Positions 14,273 to 25,587 of a DNA stretch of 33,439 nucleotides are shown one piece after another. The number at the start of each line of letters is the position of its first letter. Within the stretch, counting starts at the first letter, position 1. Below the pieces are notes generated by a model. It saw only the letters and a program-made list of their open reading frames with translations, searched no databases and was not told the origin of the DNA. The stretch covers positions 1 to 33,439 of the forward strand of contig CALRZF020000005.1 in NCBI GenBank assembly GCA_943372585.1, written 5' to 3'. This DNA is from RAM1 sp943372585. GTDB taxonomy: Bacteria; Pseudomonadota; Gammaproteobacteria; Burkholderiales; Burkholderiaceae_C. The position numbers and the translations under genes were made by a program.

Positions 14273-15244
14273 ATGAAATTTTCCAAACTGGTTTTGGCCC
14301 TGACCCTGGCCGCCGGCTTTGTGGCCAGCGCCGCTGCCCAGACCACCATGCGCATCAGCATCTCGGTGGCCCAGAACTCGCACCAGGGCGTGGCCATTGA
14401 CACGTTTGCGCGCGAAGTCGAAAAGCGCACCGGCGGACGCTACAAGATCCAGACCTTCTATTCCGGCTCGCTGGGCGGCGAGCGTGAAAGCATTGAAGCC
14501 GTGCAGCTGGGCACCCAGGAGCTGGCTTTCAGTTCCACCGGCCCCGTGCCCAACTTCGTGCCCGAAACCAAGATCCTGGACGTGCCTTTCCTGTTCCGTG
14601 ACAAGGCCCATGCACGCGCCGTGCTGGACGGCCCCATCGGCCAGGACCTGCTGACCAAGTTCGACAGCAAGGGCTTCAAGGCACTGGCCTGGGCCGAGAA
14701 CGGCTTTCGCCACATGACCAACAGCAAGCGCGACGTGAAGGCCCCTGAAGACCTCAAGGGCCTGAAGATGCGCACCATGGAAAACCCGGTGCACATCGCC
14801 GCGTACAAGGGCTTTGGCATCGTGACCACGCCCATGGCTTTCCCCGAGGTGTTCACGGCGCTGCAGCAAGGCACCGTGGATGGCCAGGAGAACCCGCTGT
14901 CGGTGATCATTTCGGCCAAGTTCGACCAGGTGCAAAAGCACCTGACGCTGACCGGCCACGTTTATTCGCCCTGCATCTTCGTGATGAACAAGGCCGCGTT
15001 TGACAAGCTGAGCGCCGCTGACAAGCAGGCATTCCTGGACGCTGCCAAGGAAGGCGCCAAGGCCAACCGCGCACGCGTGGACGAAGACGACTCCAAGGGT
15101 GTGGCCGACCTGCGCTCCAAGGGCATGACCGTGATCGACAACGTCGACAAGGCCAAGTTCGTGACGGCCCTGGCCCCGGTCAATGCCGAATTCGAGAAGC
15201 AATTTGGCAAGGCCAACATCGACAAGATCCGCGCCGTCAAGTAA
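14273..15244 (+). CDS. TRAP transporter DctP-type periplasmic solute receptor
   Basis: A 323-residue DctP-family receptor. Signal peptide 1-22 (ASAAA-Q cleavage), then mature TMRISISVAQNSHQGVAIDTFAREVEKRTGGRYKI, the family opening. FYSGSLGGERESIEAVQLGTQELAF and the PLSVI...HLTLTGHVYSPCIFVMNK region are typical; the DctP Arg that binds the substrate carboxylate is expected in the GLKMRTMENPVH block (the Arg in KMRTMENP). ATG 14273 has GGAGA at 9 bases. It delivers a carboxylate, probably a C4-dicarboxylate or sugar acid, to the DctQ/DctM membrane pair below. A terminator after it suggests it is made in excess over the permease. Confidence 0.95.
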   Translation: MKFSKLVLALTLAAGFVASAAAQTTMRISISVAQNSHQGVAIDTFAREVEKRTGGRYKIQTFYSGSLGGERESIEAVQLGTQELAFSSTGPVPNFVPETKILDVPFLFRDKAHARAVLDGPIGQDLLTKFDSKGFKALAWAENGFRHMTNSKRDVKAPEDLKGLKMRTMENPVHIAAYKGFGIVTTPMAFPEVFTALQQGTVDGQENPLSVIISAKFDQVQKHLTLTGHVYSPCIFVMNKAAFDKLSAADKQAFLDAAKEGAKANRARVDEDDSKGVADLRSKGMTVIDNVDKAKFVTALAPVNAEFEKQFGKANIDKIRAVK

Positions 15245-15270
15245 GCACGGCAGGTCCGTTCACGGGCCGC

Positions 15271-15301
15271 GCCCGCAGCTTGGGGGCTGCGGGCTTTTTT
15301 G
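15271..15301 (+). terminator. Intrinsic terminator between TRAP receptor and permease genes
   Basis: GCCCGCAGC (15271-15279) and GCTGCGGGC (15286-15294) form a perfect 9-bp GC-rich stem with a 6-base loop, followed by six T. It lies inside the operon, 27 bases after the receptor stop and about 33 bases before the small permease gene. Confidence 0.85.
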
Positions 15302-15333
15302 TCACTTGAACGCAAGCAGGGCATACCTATTTC

Positions 15334-15828
15334 ATGAAACAAGCTTTTCTGCGGTTTGAGCATACGGCCACCACGGTGGCCATGATCGCCGCCTGCGCCA
15401 TGCTGGCGCTGGCCGCCTTTTTGGGCGTATTCCAGATCTTCATGCGGTTCGTGCTGGAAGAACCGGCGGAATGGACCGAAGTCATCATCCGCTTCAGCCT
15501 GATCTGGATGGTGTTCCTGGGCATACCGGCGGCGTTTCGCCAGGGTGCCATGGTCAGCGTGGACGTGCTGTACCGCTGGAGCCCGCCCAAGATCAAACGC
15601 GTGCTGGACTGGGTCGTGTGCCTGGCCGCGCTGGTCCTCATTGCCATCATCATCTGGTGGGGCTGGGACTACGCCAACCGCGGGTCGGTGCAGACCATGA
15701 TCGGCCTGGAAGGCGTGTCGATGTTCTGGGCATACCTGGCCATGCCTGTGGGCGGCCTGTTCTGCGTGCTGGGCATCGTGGGCAACCTGCTGGACCCCCA
15801 GCGTCTGGAACTGGAAACAGCGCAATGA
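15334..15828 (+). CDS. TRAP transporter small permease (DctQ type)
   Basis: A 164-residue inner-membrane protein with four hydrophobic segments (about 16-38, 52-70, 91-112 and 128-150). The motif FMRFVLEEPAEWTEVIIRFSLIWMVFLGIPAAFRQGAMVSVDVL is the DctQ family signature. It forms the permease with the large subunit and receives substrate from the periplasmic receptor; transport is Na+ driven in known members. ATG 15334 follows the intraoperonic terminator by about 33 bases; a clear ribosome site is not seen. Its stop overlaps the next start by 4 bases (ATGA). Confidence 0.93.
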   Translation: MKQAFLRFEHTATTVAMIAACAMLALAAFLGVFQIFMRFVLEEPAEWTEVIIRFSLIWMVFLGIPAAFRQGAMVSVDVLYRWSPPKIKRVLDWVVCLAALVLIAIIIWWGWDYANRGSVQTMIGLEGVSMFWAYLAMPVGGLFCVLGIVGNLLDPQRLELETAQ

Positions 15829-17102
15829 CCCCCGTCATGATTTCAACGATGGTGCTGTGCTTTGCACTCACTGTCTCGGTCGCCGTCTCGATCGGCCTGG
15901 CATCGATCCTGGGCATCCAGGTGGCGAACGCCAACATGCTCATCTCCGTCAAGGAGATGTTCAACTCCATCAACAAGTTTCCGCTGGCGGCCATCCCGTT
16001 CTTCATCCTGGCGGGCAACCTGATGGAAACCGGCGGCATCTCGCGCCGCCTGGTGGAGTTCGCCAAGTCGCTGGTCGGTGGTGTGCAGGGCGGCCTGCCC
16101 ATGACCTGCGTGCTGACCTGCATGATTTTTGCCGCAGTGTCGGGCTCGTCGGTGGCCACCACCTTTGCCATCGGCGCCATCCTGATCCCCGCGCTGATCA
16201 AGCACGGCTACCCCACCAGCTACGCTGCCGCGCTGCAGGCCACGTCGGCCGAGCTGGGCGTCATCATCCCGCCCAGCATCCCGATGATCCTGTACGGCGT
16301 GAGCGCCGAAGTGTCCATTGGCGAGCTGTTCATTGCCGGCTTCGGCCCGGGCATCCTGATAGGTGTCGCGTTGATGGTTTTCGTGCACATCTACTGCCGC
16401 ATCAAGGGCTGGGGCAAGAACGACGGCGACGGCCGCCTGGGCGTGGGCAAAGCCACGCTGCAGGCGAGCTGGGCTCTGTTGATGCCGGTCATCATCCTGG
16501 GCGGCATCTACGGCGGCGTGTTCACACCGACCGAGGCATCGGCTGCCGCTGTGGCCTACGCGCTGATCGTGGGCATGGTGATCTACCGCGAGATCAAAAT
16601 AAAGGACCTGTACGTCATCCTGCGCAAGTCCGTCATCAGCTCGGCGGTGATCATGTTCATCATTGCCAACGCCGGTTTGTTTGCGTTCCTGATCACGCGC
16701 GCCGGCGTGCCCGACGCGATCGGCCGCTGGCTGGAGGCCGTGCTGCAAAGCCCGGCACTGTTCCTGCTGGGCGTGAACGCGGCCCTGTTCATCATCGGCA
16801 TGTTCATCGAGACCAGCGCGGCCATCATCGTGCTGGCGCCCATCCTGGCGCCAGTGGCCATGCACTTTGGCATTGACCCTGTGCACTTCGGCCTGATCAT
16901 GGTGGTGAACCTCGCTTTGGGCATGATCACGCCGCCGTTCGGGGTGAACCTGTTTGCGGCGTGCACGGTGGCGCGAATATCACTGGACCGCATCATCGGA
17001 CACCTGATTCCGTTCGTGCTGGTGATCCTGGCCTGCCTGATGGTGATTACCTATGTGCCGGGCATCTCGCTGACGTTGCGCGATCTGGTCTACGCAAAAT
17101 AG
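15825..17102 (+). CDS. TRAP transporter large permease (DctM type)
   Basis: A 425-residue integral membrane protein with about 12 hydrophobic segments. Typical DctM stretches are KFPLAAIPFFILAGNLMETGGISRRLVEFAKSLVGGVQGG, FAAVSGSSVATTFAIG, ATSAELGVIIPPSIPMILYG, GGIYGGVFTPTEASAAAVAYAL and NLALGMITPPFGVNLF. The two inverted-repeat halves with their ISGSS and TPPFG loops hold the ion and substrate sites. ATG 15825 overlaps the DctQ stop (ATGA). The gene ends at 17102, 26 bases before the glycine riboswitch, without a visible terminator. Confidence 0.95.
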   Translation: MTPVMISTMVLCFALTVSVAVSIGLASILGIQVANANMLISVKEMFNSINKFPLAAIPFFILAGNLMETGGISRRLVEFAKSLVGGVQGGLPMTCVLTCMIFAAVSGSSVATTFAIGAILIPALIKHGYPTSYAAALQATSAELGVIIPPSIPMILYGVSAEVSIGELFIAGFGPGILIGVALMVFVHIYCRIKGWGKNDGDGRLGVGKATLQASWALLMPVIILGGIYGGVFTPTEASAAAVAYALIVGMVIYREIKIKDLYVILRKSVISSAVIMFIIANAGLFAFLITRAGVPDAIGRWLEAVLQSPALFLLGVNAALFIIGMFIETSAAIIVLAPILAPVAMHFGIDPVHFGLIMVVNLALGMITPPFGVNLFAACTVARISLDRIIGHLIPFVLVILACLMVITYVPGISLTLRDLVYAK

Positions 17103-17128
17103 GCTGCGTGCAGGGGTAGAATCCCCAC

Positions 17129-17321
17129 GGTCAGGAGAGAGCTTCTTTCGAGGAAGCCGCCGAAGGCGCAGGGACACCCCGAACGCTCAGGCAAAAGGAC
17201 TGGCACAGCACCCCGCAAGGGGTGTTTCCTTGCTGGAGAGAGGCCACCCGTTGCGGTGGCCCACCGAAGGAGCAAGCGCTGCATCGCCAGCGTGAATCTC
17301 TCAGGTAAAGCGGACAGCAGG
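17129..17321 (+). promoter_or_regulatory. Tandem glycine riboswitch (gcvT element)
   Basis: Two glycine aptamers in series. Aptamer 1 (about 17129-17203) shows AGGAGAGA, a stem closed by TTTC, CCGAAGG, CTCAGGCAAAAGGACT and a P1 helix GGTC/GACT. Aptamer 2 (about 17229-17321) shows GGAGAGA, a GGCCACC/GGTGGCC stem, CCGAAGGAGCAA, CTCTCAGGTAAAG and P1 CTTGCTG/CAGCAGG. The linker between them holds an extra hairpin CACCCC-GCAA-GGGGTG (17209-17224). Glycine binding would switch on gcvTHP. No terminator is seen in the expression platform (17322-17390), so translation control at the GGAGA before GTG 17391 is likely. TAGAAT (17117-17122) may be the -10 of its promoter. Confidence 0.95.
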
Positions 17322-17390
17322 GGCAGCCCACGGCTTCGCCTTTCACGGGTAATGTCGTGGTTTTGAAAGCTTGCCCCGGAGAACCGCCGC

Positions 17391-18518
17391 GTGTCCGCTC
17401 CTGCCGAAACATTGCTCAAAACCCCGTTGCACGCGTTGCACATTGAACTGGGCGCGCGCATGGTGCCGTTTGCCGGGTACTCCATGCCCGTGCAGTACCC
17501 CGCCGGTCTGATGGCCGAACACCACCACACCCGCAACGCCGCCGGGCTGTTTGACGTGTCGCACATGGGCCAGCTGCGCCTGGTGGGCGCCGATGCCGCC
17601 GCCGCGTTCGAAACCCTGATGCCGGTGGACGTGATCGGCCTGGCTGAGGGCAAGCAGCGCTACGGCCTGCTGCTGACCGACGAGGGCACCATCATCGACG
17701 ACCTGATGTTCGTCAACCGCGGCGCGGACCTGTTCGTCATCGTCAACGGTGCGTGCAAGGTGGGCGACATCACCCACATCCAGGACAAAATCGGCGCGCG
17801 CTGCGCGGTGCTGCCCATGCCCGACCAGGCCCTGCTGGCGCTGCAGGGGCCGCAGGCTGTCACGTCCCTGTCGCGGCTGCTCACGGGGCTGGACAAGCTG
17901 GTGTTCATGACCGGCGGCCATTTCATCTGGGAAGGCGCCGACCTGTTCATCACGCGCAGCGGCTACACCGGTGAAGACGGTTTTGAAATCTCCATTCCGC
18001 CCGCACACGCAGAGCCCTTTGCCCGCGCCCTGCTGGCCCAGCCCGAGGTCAAGCCCATCGGCCTGGGCGCGCGCAATTCGCTGCGGCTGGAAGCCGGCCT
18101 GTGCCTGTACGGCAACGACATCGACACCACCACCACGCCGGTGGAGGCCGCCCTGAACTGGGCCATGCAGAAGGTGCGGCGCACCGGCGGCGAGCGCGAA
18201 GGCGGCTTTCCCGGTGCGCAGCGCGTGCTGGCCCAGCTGGGCGGCCAGGGCCTGGTGCGCAAGCGCGTGGGCTTGGTGGCGCTGGAGCGCGTGCCCGTGC
18301 GCGACCACACCGAGCTGCAGAACGCCGCGGGCCAGCGCATTGGTGAGGTCACCAGCGGCCTGCTGGGCCCTACCGTGGACAAGCCCGTGGCCATGGGCTA
18401 CGTTGGCACCGAATATGCAGCCATTGGCACACGCCTGAACGCCATCGTGCGCGGAAAGCCCGTACCGATGGAAGTGGCAGCCATGCCCTTCACACCGAAC
18501 CGCTATTTCCGCGGATGA
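17391..18518 (+). CDS. gcvT: Aminomethyltransferase, glycine cleavage T protein
   Basis: A 375-residue T protein (EC 2.1.2.10), which takes the aminomethyl group from the lipoyl arm of H protein, forms methylene-tetrahydrofolate and releases ammonia. Typical blocks are LGARMVPFAGYSMPVQYPAG, HHHTRNAAGLFDVSHMGQL, RSGYTGEDGFEI, LGARNSLRLEAGLCLYGND and the final TPNRYFRG. The catalytic Asp is expected in the middle (TIIDDLMF). GTG 17391 is the start, with GGAGA about 9 bases upstream; no nearby ATG. It is the first gene after the riboswitch. Confidence 0.96.
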   Translation: MSAPAETLLKTPLHALHIELGARMVPFAGYSMPVQYPAGLMAEHHHTRNAAGLFDVSHMGQLRLVGADAAAAFETLMPVDVIGLAEGKQRYGLLLTDEGTIIDDLMFVNRGADLFVIVNGACKVGDITHIQDKIGARCAVLPMPDQALLALQGPQAVTSLSRLLTGLDKLVFMTGGHFIWEGADLFITRSGYTGEDGFEISIPPAHAEPFARALLAQPEVKPIGLGARNSLRLEAGLCLYGNDIDTTTTPVEAALNWAMQKVRRTGGEREGGFPGAQRVLAQLGGQGLVRKRVGLVALERVPVRDHTELQNAAGQRIGEVTSGLLGPTVDKPVAMGYVGTEYAAIGTRLNAIVRGKPVPMEVAAMPFTPNRYFRG

Positions 18519-18567
18519 CAAGCGGCTGATCGATTAATTGGAATCTGACCCCCATTAGGAGAACCTC

Positions 18568-18939
18568 ATGAGCATCAAGTACACCGAAGATCACGAATGG
18601 CTGAAGGTAGATGGCGACACCGCCATCGTGGGCATCACGCACCATGCGCAGGACGCGCTGGGTGATGTGGTGTTTGTGGACCTGCCCGAGGTGGGCAAGA
18701 CCTATGCACAAAAGGAAACCGCCGGCGTGGTGGAGTCCGTGAAGGCCGCAGCCGATGTGTACATGCCCGTCAGCGGCGAAGTGACCGAAGTGAATGAAGC
18801 GCTGCGCGACGATCCGTCGCTGGCCAACACCGACCCGCTGAACGCGGGCTGGTTCTTCAAGGTCAGGCTGTCTGACGCGTCGCAGCTGGCCGCGCTGATG
18901 GACGAGACGAGCTACACCGCCTTTTCTGCCAACGCCTGA
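18568..18939 (+). CDS. gcvH: Glycine cleavage system H protein
   Basis: A 123-residue lipoyl carrier protein that shuttles the aminomethyl group between P, T and L proteins. The lipoylated lysine is K59 in ETAGVVESVKAAADVYMPVSGEV. Start ATG 18568 has AGGAG 6 bases upstream. The order gcvT, gcvH, gcvP is the normal one, with gaps of 49 and 26 bases. Lipoamide dehydrogenase (L protein) is not here, as is usual since it is shared with other complexes. Confidence 0.97.
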   Translation: MSIKYTEDHEWLKVDGDTAIVGITHHAQDALGDVVFVDLPEVGKTYAQKETAGVVESVKAAADVYMPVSGEVTEVNEALRDDPSLANTDPLNAGWFFKVRLSDASQLAALMDETSYTAFSANA

Positions 18940-18965
18940 TCCCTGCCATCTGAACAGGACCCGCC

Positions 18966-21847
<2,882 letters not shown>

Positions 21848-21857
<10 letters not shown>

Positions 21858-22657
21858 ACCTGGTTCAACGCGAAGGTGTCCATGGCCAGCATGCTGTACA
21901 TGACCTCGCGGCTCAGGTAGTCGGCCTTCACACCGTCCTGCCCGAAGCCGCCCGCGCCCAGCGCAAAGAACAGGGGCAGGAAGTGGTCTTCGCTCGGGTG
22001 GGCGCGCTGCGCGTGTGGCGCCTCGCGCCGGTAGTCCAGCAACGCCTTCAGGCTGCCGTGGGTGATGGCGCTTTCAATCCAGCGGCTGAACGCCACCACA
22101 TACGGCGCGGGCTCGCGCTCGCCGCCAAAGAATTCGGCCAGGTTGTGCGTCATGCTGCCCGAGCCCACCACCAGCACACCCTGCGCCCGCAGGCCCTGCA
22201 GCGCCTGCCCCATGGCAAACACCTCCGCCGGGCCGTACTGCACGGGCAGCGCCACCTGCACCACGGGCACACCCGCTTCAGGCAGCAGGTGCATCAGCGG
22301 CACCCAGGCACCATGGTCGAACGGGCGCTGGGCGTCGGCCTGCGCGGTGATGCCGGCGTCAGCCAGCAGGCCGATCACCTGCTCGCCCAAGGCCGCGCTG
22401 CCCGGTGCCGGGTACTGCAGCTGGTACAGCGCAGGCGGAAAGCCGCCGAAGTCGTGCCAGGTGGCCGGCTGCGGATTGGTCATGACGGCCGGCGTGCGCG
22501 CAATCCAGTGCGGCGACATGATCACCACGCCGCGCAGGCCCTGGGCCTGCTGCTTGGCACCATAGCGCGTGAGCGCGGGGCCGGTGCTGCCCGGCTCGAT
22601 GGCAAACAGCGGCGCGCCGTGCGAGATGAACAGGGCAGGCAGTGTTGTCGTGGTCAT
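21848..22657 (-). CDS. LigB/DODA-type extradiol ring-cleavage dioxygenase family protein
   Basis: A 269-residue class III extradiol dioxygenase-like protein, close to the DODA/YgiD group. Metal-binding histidines are seen at H13 (ISHGAP), H50 (MSPHW), H115 (DHGAW, typical catalytic His) and H171 (SMTHNL), and the family stretch GVVIMSPHWI is intact. In relatives the protein binds Zn or Fe and opens catechol rings such as DOPA; the native substrate here is unknown. ATG 22657 has AAGGGG about 9 bases upstream. It is third in an operon after the DsbA-like gene and the hydrolase, with a 19-base gap. Confidence 0.92.
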
Positions 22658-22676
22658 GCGGTTCCCCTTTTGAAAT

Positions 22677-23504
22677 TCAGTCCAGCGCTGCCAGCAGCGC
22701 TGCGTGGAACGCGGCCGGCCGTTCGTACTGCACCCAGTGGCCGGCATCGGGTATCAGCGTCAGCCCGCGAAATTGCGGCACCGTCTGCAACACCGCCTGT
22801 ACCTCGTCCATGCGGCCCCGGTACAGCGCATCCTGCTCGCCATAGATCGCCCATACAGGGCACGACGCCTGCTGCAGCGCGCGGGCCAGCGCGTCGGTGC
22901 GGGCCAGGCTGCGGCCCTTCATGCGGTCACGCACCACGTTGGCCTTGTGCAGCGCCAGCGCTGTGGCGTCGATCGCCGCTGGGTCATGCAGCATCAGCAC
23001 GGCCAGGTTGCCGCGGTGGATGGCGTCGCGTTGCGCTTCATCGGTCAGGTGGCGCCAGGGGCTCAGGTCCAGCGGCCGCTTGTTCCACAGGCCCAGCCCC
23101 GGCGCGCCGATCACCGCCAGCCGCGCGATGCGCTGCTGGAATTGCGCCGCCAGCAGGCCCGCCGTGAGCCCGCCAAAGCTGAAGCCTGCTACGTCCACCG
23201 GCGTGCTGCCCATGATCTGCCTCAGCCCGTCTTCCAGCGGCATGGGCAGTGCATCGGCATCGGTACCCCCTGGTGGCACGGCAGAGTCGCCAAAGCCCGG
23301 CAGGTCGGGCACCAGCACGCGCCGGCCTGCCGCCACCAGGGGCTCGATGTTGCGCAGCCAATGGGTCCAGCTGCCGCTGCCGCCGTGCAGCAGCACCAGC
23401 GCGGGCCCGCTGCCCCAAGAGTGCCAGACCATGGTGCCCGCGCCGCAAGGGGTGGTGATGCGTTCGGCCTGCGACTGCAGGCGAGCGATGTCTTCAGGCT
23501 TCAT
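22677..23504 (-). CDS. Alpha/beta hydrolase
   Basis: A 275-residue alpha/beta hydrolase of the esterase / C-C bond hydrolase type. The oxyanion-hole HGGSGSW (40-46), nucleophile S109 in GFSFGG, acid D225 in YGEQDALY and H256 in DAGHWVQYE form a complete triad. ATG 23504 overlaps the DsbA-like stop (ATGA). The next gene is a ring-cleaving dioxygenase, and hydrolases of this shape often act on ring-cleavage products, so a pathway pairing is plausible but not proven. No signal peptide; cytoplasmic. Confidence 0.92.
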   Translation of the reverse strand: MKPEDIARLQSQAERITTPCGAGTMVWHSWGSGPALVLLHGGSGSWTHWLRNIEPLVAAGRRVLVPDLPGFGDSAVPPGGTDADALPMPLEDGLRQIMGSTPVDVAGFSFGGLTAGLLAAQFQQRIARLAVIGAPGLGLWNKRPLDLSPWRHLTDEAQRDAIHRGNLAVLMLHDPAAIDATALALHKANVVRDRMKGRSLARTDALARALQQASCPVWAIYGEQDALYRGRMDEVQAVLQTVPQFRGLTLIPDAGHWVQYERPAAFHAALLAALD

Positions 23505-24163
23505 CCACCCGCCGCGCCCGCGGCAATCTGGCGGATGGCCTGCTCGAACACCTCTACCGGCTGGCCGCCGGAGACCAGGTGTTTGTCGTTGAAGATGATG
23601 GCAGGCACCGAGTGGATGCCGGCGCTGGTGTAGTACTGCTCCTGCGCGCGCACGTCAGCGGCGAACTCATCGCCCGCCAGGATCTCGCGGGCGCGTGCGG
23701 CGTCCAGCCCGGCGCTTTCGGCGGCAGCCACCAGCACGTCGGGCGACGCCGGGCTTTCACCCCGGCCGTGGTGGGCGACCAGCAGCGCCTTTTTCAGCGC
23801 ATGCTGTTTATCGGCGCCCTCAAGCCCTGCCCAGTGCAGCAGGCGGTGCGCGTCAAAGGTGTTCCAGATGCGCCCGCGGCCTTCACGGCGGAACTCAAAG
23901 CCCACAGCCGCGCCGCGTTCGCGGATGGTGTCGCGGATCTGCTCCTGCTGCGCAGCGGTAGAGCGGTATTTTTGCGTCAGGTGTTCGGCCACGTCCTGGC
24001 CTTGCGAGCCCATTTGCGGGTTGAGCTCAAACGGCTGGAAGTGCAGCTCAGCCTGCACCTCGCCCTTCACACGGTCCAGCGCCTGCTCCAGCGCGGCCAG
24101 GCCAATCGCGCACCAGGGGCACGACACATCGGACACAAAATCGATCTTCAAGGGGGTTGCCAT
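23501..24163 (-). CDS. DsbA family oxidoreductase (FrnE-like)
   Basis: A 220-residue thioredoxin-fold protein of the cytoplasmic FrnE/DsbA group. The active site C15-P-W-C18 lies in DVSCPWCAIG, followed by the helical insertion, and GIHSVPAIIFNDKHLVSGGQP contains the conserved cis-Pro. No signal peptide is present. ATG 24163 is preferred because AAGG lies 7 bases upstream, with another ATG directly before it (24166). It heads the operon DsbA-like, hydrolase, dioxygenase and overlaps the hydrolase start by 4 bases. A GGGGG/CCCCC stem sits just before it (24178-24193). Distantly related enzymes isomerise chromene carboxylates, but those lack the CXXC. Confidence 0.92.
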   Translation of the reverse strand: MATPLKIDFVSDVSCPWCAIGLAALEQALDRVKGEVQAELHFQPFELNPQMGSQGQDVAEHLTQKYRSTAAQQEQIRDTIRERGAAVGFEFRREGRGRIWNTFDAHRLLHWAGLEGADKQHALKKALLVAHHGRGESPASPDVLVAAAESAGLDAARAREILAGDEFAADVRAQEQYYTSAGIHSVPAIIFNDKHLVSGGQPVEVFEQAIRQIAAGAAGG

Positions 24164-24239
24164 CATCAAGCCTTGCGGGGGGAACAAGCCCCCAATGCTA
24201 TTGGCTTTCACGTTCCCCTGCAGGGTCAGGCTTGTGCCC

Positions 24240-25118
24240 TCAACCTGTGCGTTGCGCCAGCAGCCCGCGCAGATGGGCTTCCATTCGCGCGGCGTCTGGC
24301 GTGAGCCCGGTGAACAAGCTGAACGCGCCGATGGCCTGGCCCGCTGCCATGGTGCCGCCGTCCACCGTGGCGCAGCCGCGTGCGCGTGCGGCTTTCAGCA
24401 AGGCGGTTTCCAGGGGAAAGTAAACGATCTCGGCCACCCACAGGCCCGGGTGCAGCAGCGATTCGGCCAGCGGCAGGCCGGGAAGCTTGTCCATGCCGGT
24501 GGGCGTGGCGTGGATCAACCCGGTAGCGCTGGCCATGGCTTCGCCCGGGTCGGCGGCGGCGTCAATACGCGCGCCAGCGTACAGCTGTTGCAGGCTGTCA
24601 CGCAGCGCCTGGGCCCGTGGCAAGTCACTGTCCACAATAGTCAGCCGGTGCGCGCCCAGGCGTTGCACGGCGTGTGCGATGGCCGAACCCGCGCCGCCTG
24701 CACCCAGCAACACCACGTGGCCGACATCTGCCTGCGGCAATGCCCGCTGAAAACCCCACAGCCAGCCCGCGCCGTCCGTGTTGTGCCCCACCAGCCGGCC
24801 GCCATCGTTCACCACGGTATTGACCGCGCCCATGGCCCGGGCTTCAGGCGACAGGTCGTCCAGCAGCGGGATCACCGCCTGCTTGCACGGGTAGGTGATA
24901 TTGAGCCCGGCAAAGGCCATGGTGCGCGCGGCCTGGATCAGCCCGGGCAGTGCGTCCACGGTGCTGGCGGTGGTGTCCAGGTCGATCAACTGGTAGTGCA
25001 GGCGCAGGCCGTGGTGGCGCGCCTCTTCCTCGTGCATCGCGGGGGTGAGCGAGCGCTGGATGCCCGAGCCGATCAGGCCCACCAGCGCGCGATCGACGGG
25101 CATGCTCAACGCATTCAT
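24240..25118 (-). CDS. Shikimate/quinate dehydrogenase (AroE/QsuD family)
   Basis: A 292-residue member of the shikimate dehydrogenase family. Seen are GLIGSGIQRSLTPAMHE (13-30), the catalytic K79 in NITYPCK, D115 in GHNTDGAGW and the nucleotide-binding GAGGAGSA (139-146). In AroE the pocket has two Ser; here the second is T25 (S23-L-T25), as known for quinate/shikimate dehydrogenases of catabolic pathways such as that of Corynebacterium. This suggests acceptance of quinate. ATG 25118 has a weak AGGG site. It lies 16 bases after aroQ in one operon. The biosynthetic enzyme cannot be excluded; a second aroE elsewhere would support the catabolic reading. Confidence 0.9.
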   Translation of the reverse strand: MNALSMPVDRALVGLIGSGIQRSLTPAMHEEEARHHGLRLHYQLIDLDTTASTVDALPGLIQAARTMAFAGLNITYPCKQAVIPLLDDLSPEARAMGAVNTVVNDGGRLVGHNTDGAGWLWGFQRALPQADVGHVVLLGAGGAGSAIAHAVQRLGAHRLTIVDSDLPRAQALRDSLQQLYAGARIDAAADPGEAMASATGLIHATPTGMDKLPGLPLAESLLHPGLWVAEIVYFPLETALLKAARARGCATVDGGTMAAGQAIGAFSLFTGLTPDAARMEAHLRGLLAQRTG

Positions 25119-25134
25119 CGGTGCCCTGCCTGCC

Positions 25135-25587
25135 TTACGTCGCCGCCAACGCGGCCAAACCTGCAATCGCCAGCGGATAACCCTGCACGCCAAACCCGGC
25201 CATCACGGCCTTGGCCGCTGGCGAGATGTAGCTGTGGTGGCGAAAGGCCTCGCGCGCATGCACGTTGCTGATGTGCAACTCGATCAGCGTCACGCCCGCG
25301 CCCTTGATGGCGTCATGCAATGCCACGCTGGTGTGGGTGTAGGCGCCGGCGTTCAGCACCACTCCGGCCACCGTGCCCGCAGCCTGGTTGCGCCCGGCTT
25401 CCTGCAGCCAGTCGACCAGCACGCCTTCGTGGTTGGTCTGGCGAAAGTCCAGTTTCAAGCCATGCACGGCGCAGGCATCGGCGCAGAGCTTTTCAACATC
25501 GGCCAGGGTCTGCGCGCCGTACACAGCGGGCTCGCGCGTGCCCAGCAGGTTGAGGTTGGGACCATTCAGGATGACAGCGGTTTTCAT
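25135..25587 (-). CDS. aroQ: Type II 3-dehydroquinate dehydratase
   Basis: A 150-residue type II dehydroquinase (EC 4.2.1.10) that interconverts 3-dehydroquinate and 3-dehydroshikimate. ILNGPNLNLLGTREPAVYG holds R18 and the catalytic Y23; the second signature is H105 in ELHISN and R112 in HAREAF. ATG 25587 lies in an ATGA overlap with the stop of the PcaD-like gene and has no ribosome site of its own, so it relies on coupling. The same enzyme serves shikimate synthesis and quinate breakdown; its partner here, the QsuD-type dehydrogenase, leans to the latter. Confidence 0.95.
   Translation of the reverse strand: MKTAVILNGPNLNLLGTREPAVYGAQTLADVEKLCADACAVHGLKLDFRQTNHEGVLVDWLQEAGRNQAAGTVAGVVLNAGAYTHTSVALHDAIKGAGVTLIELHISNVHAREAFRHHSYISPAAKAVMAGFGVQGYPLAIAGLAALAAT

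Noticed and set aside
23501..24163. 2-hydroxychromene-2-carboxylate isomerase
   Set aside because: The CPWC active site and length fit FrnE-like DsbA proteins; the isomerases have Ser and no CXXC.
23859..25271. Open frame of 470 codons on the + strand
   Set aside because: Crosses the DsbA-like and dehydrogenase genes in antisense; no domain or ribosome site.
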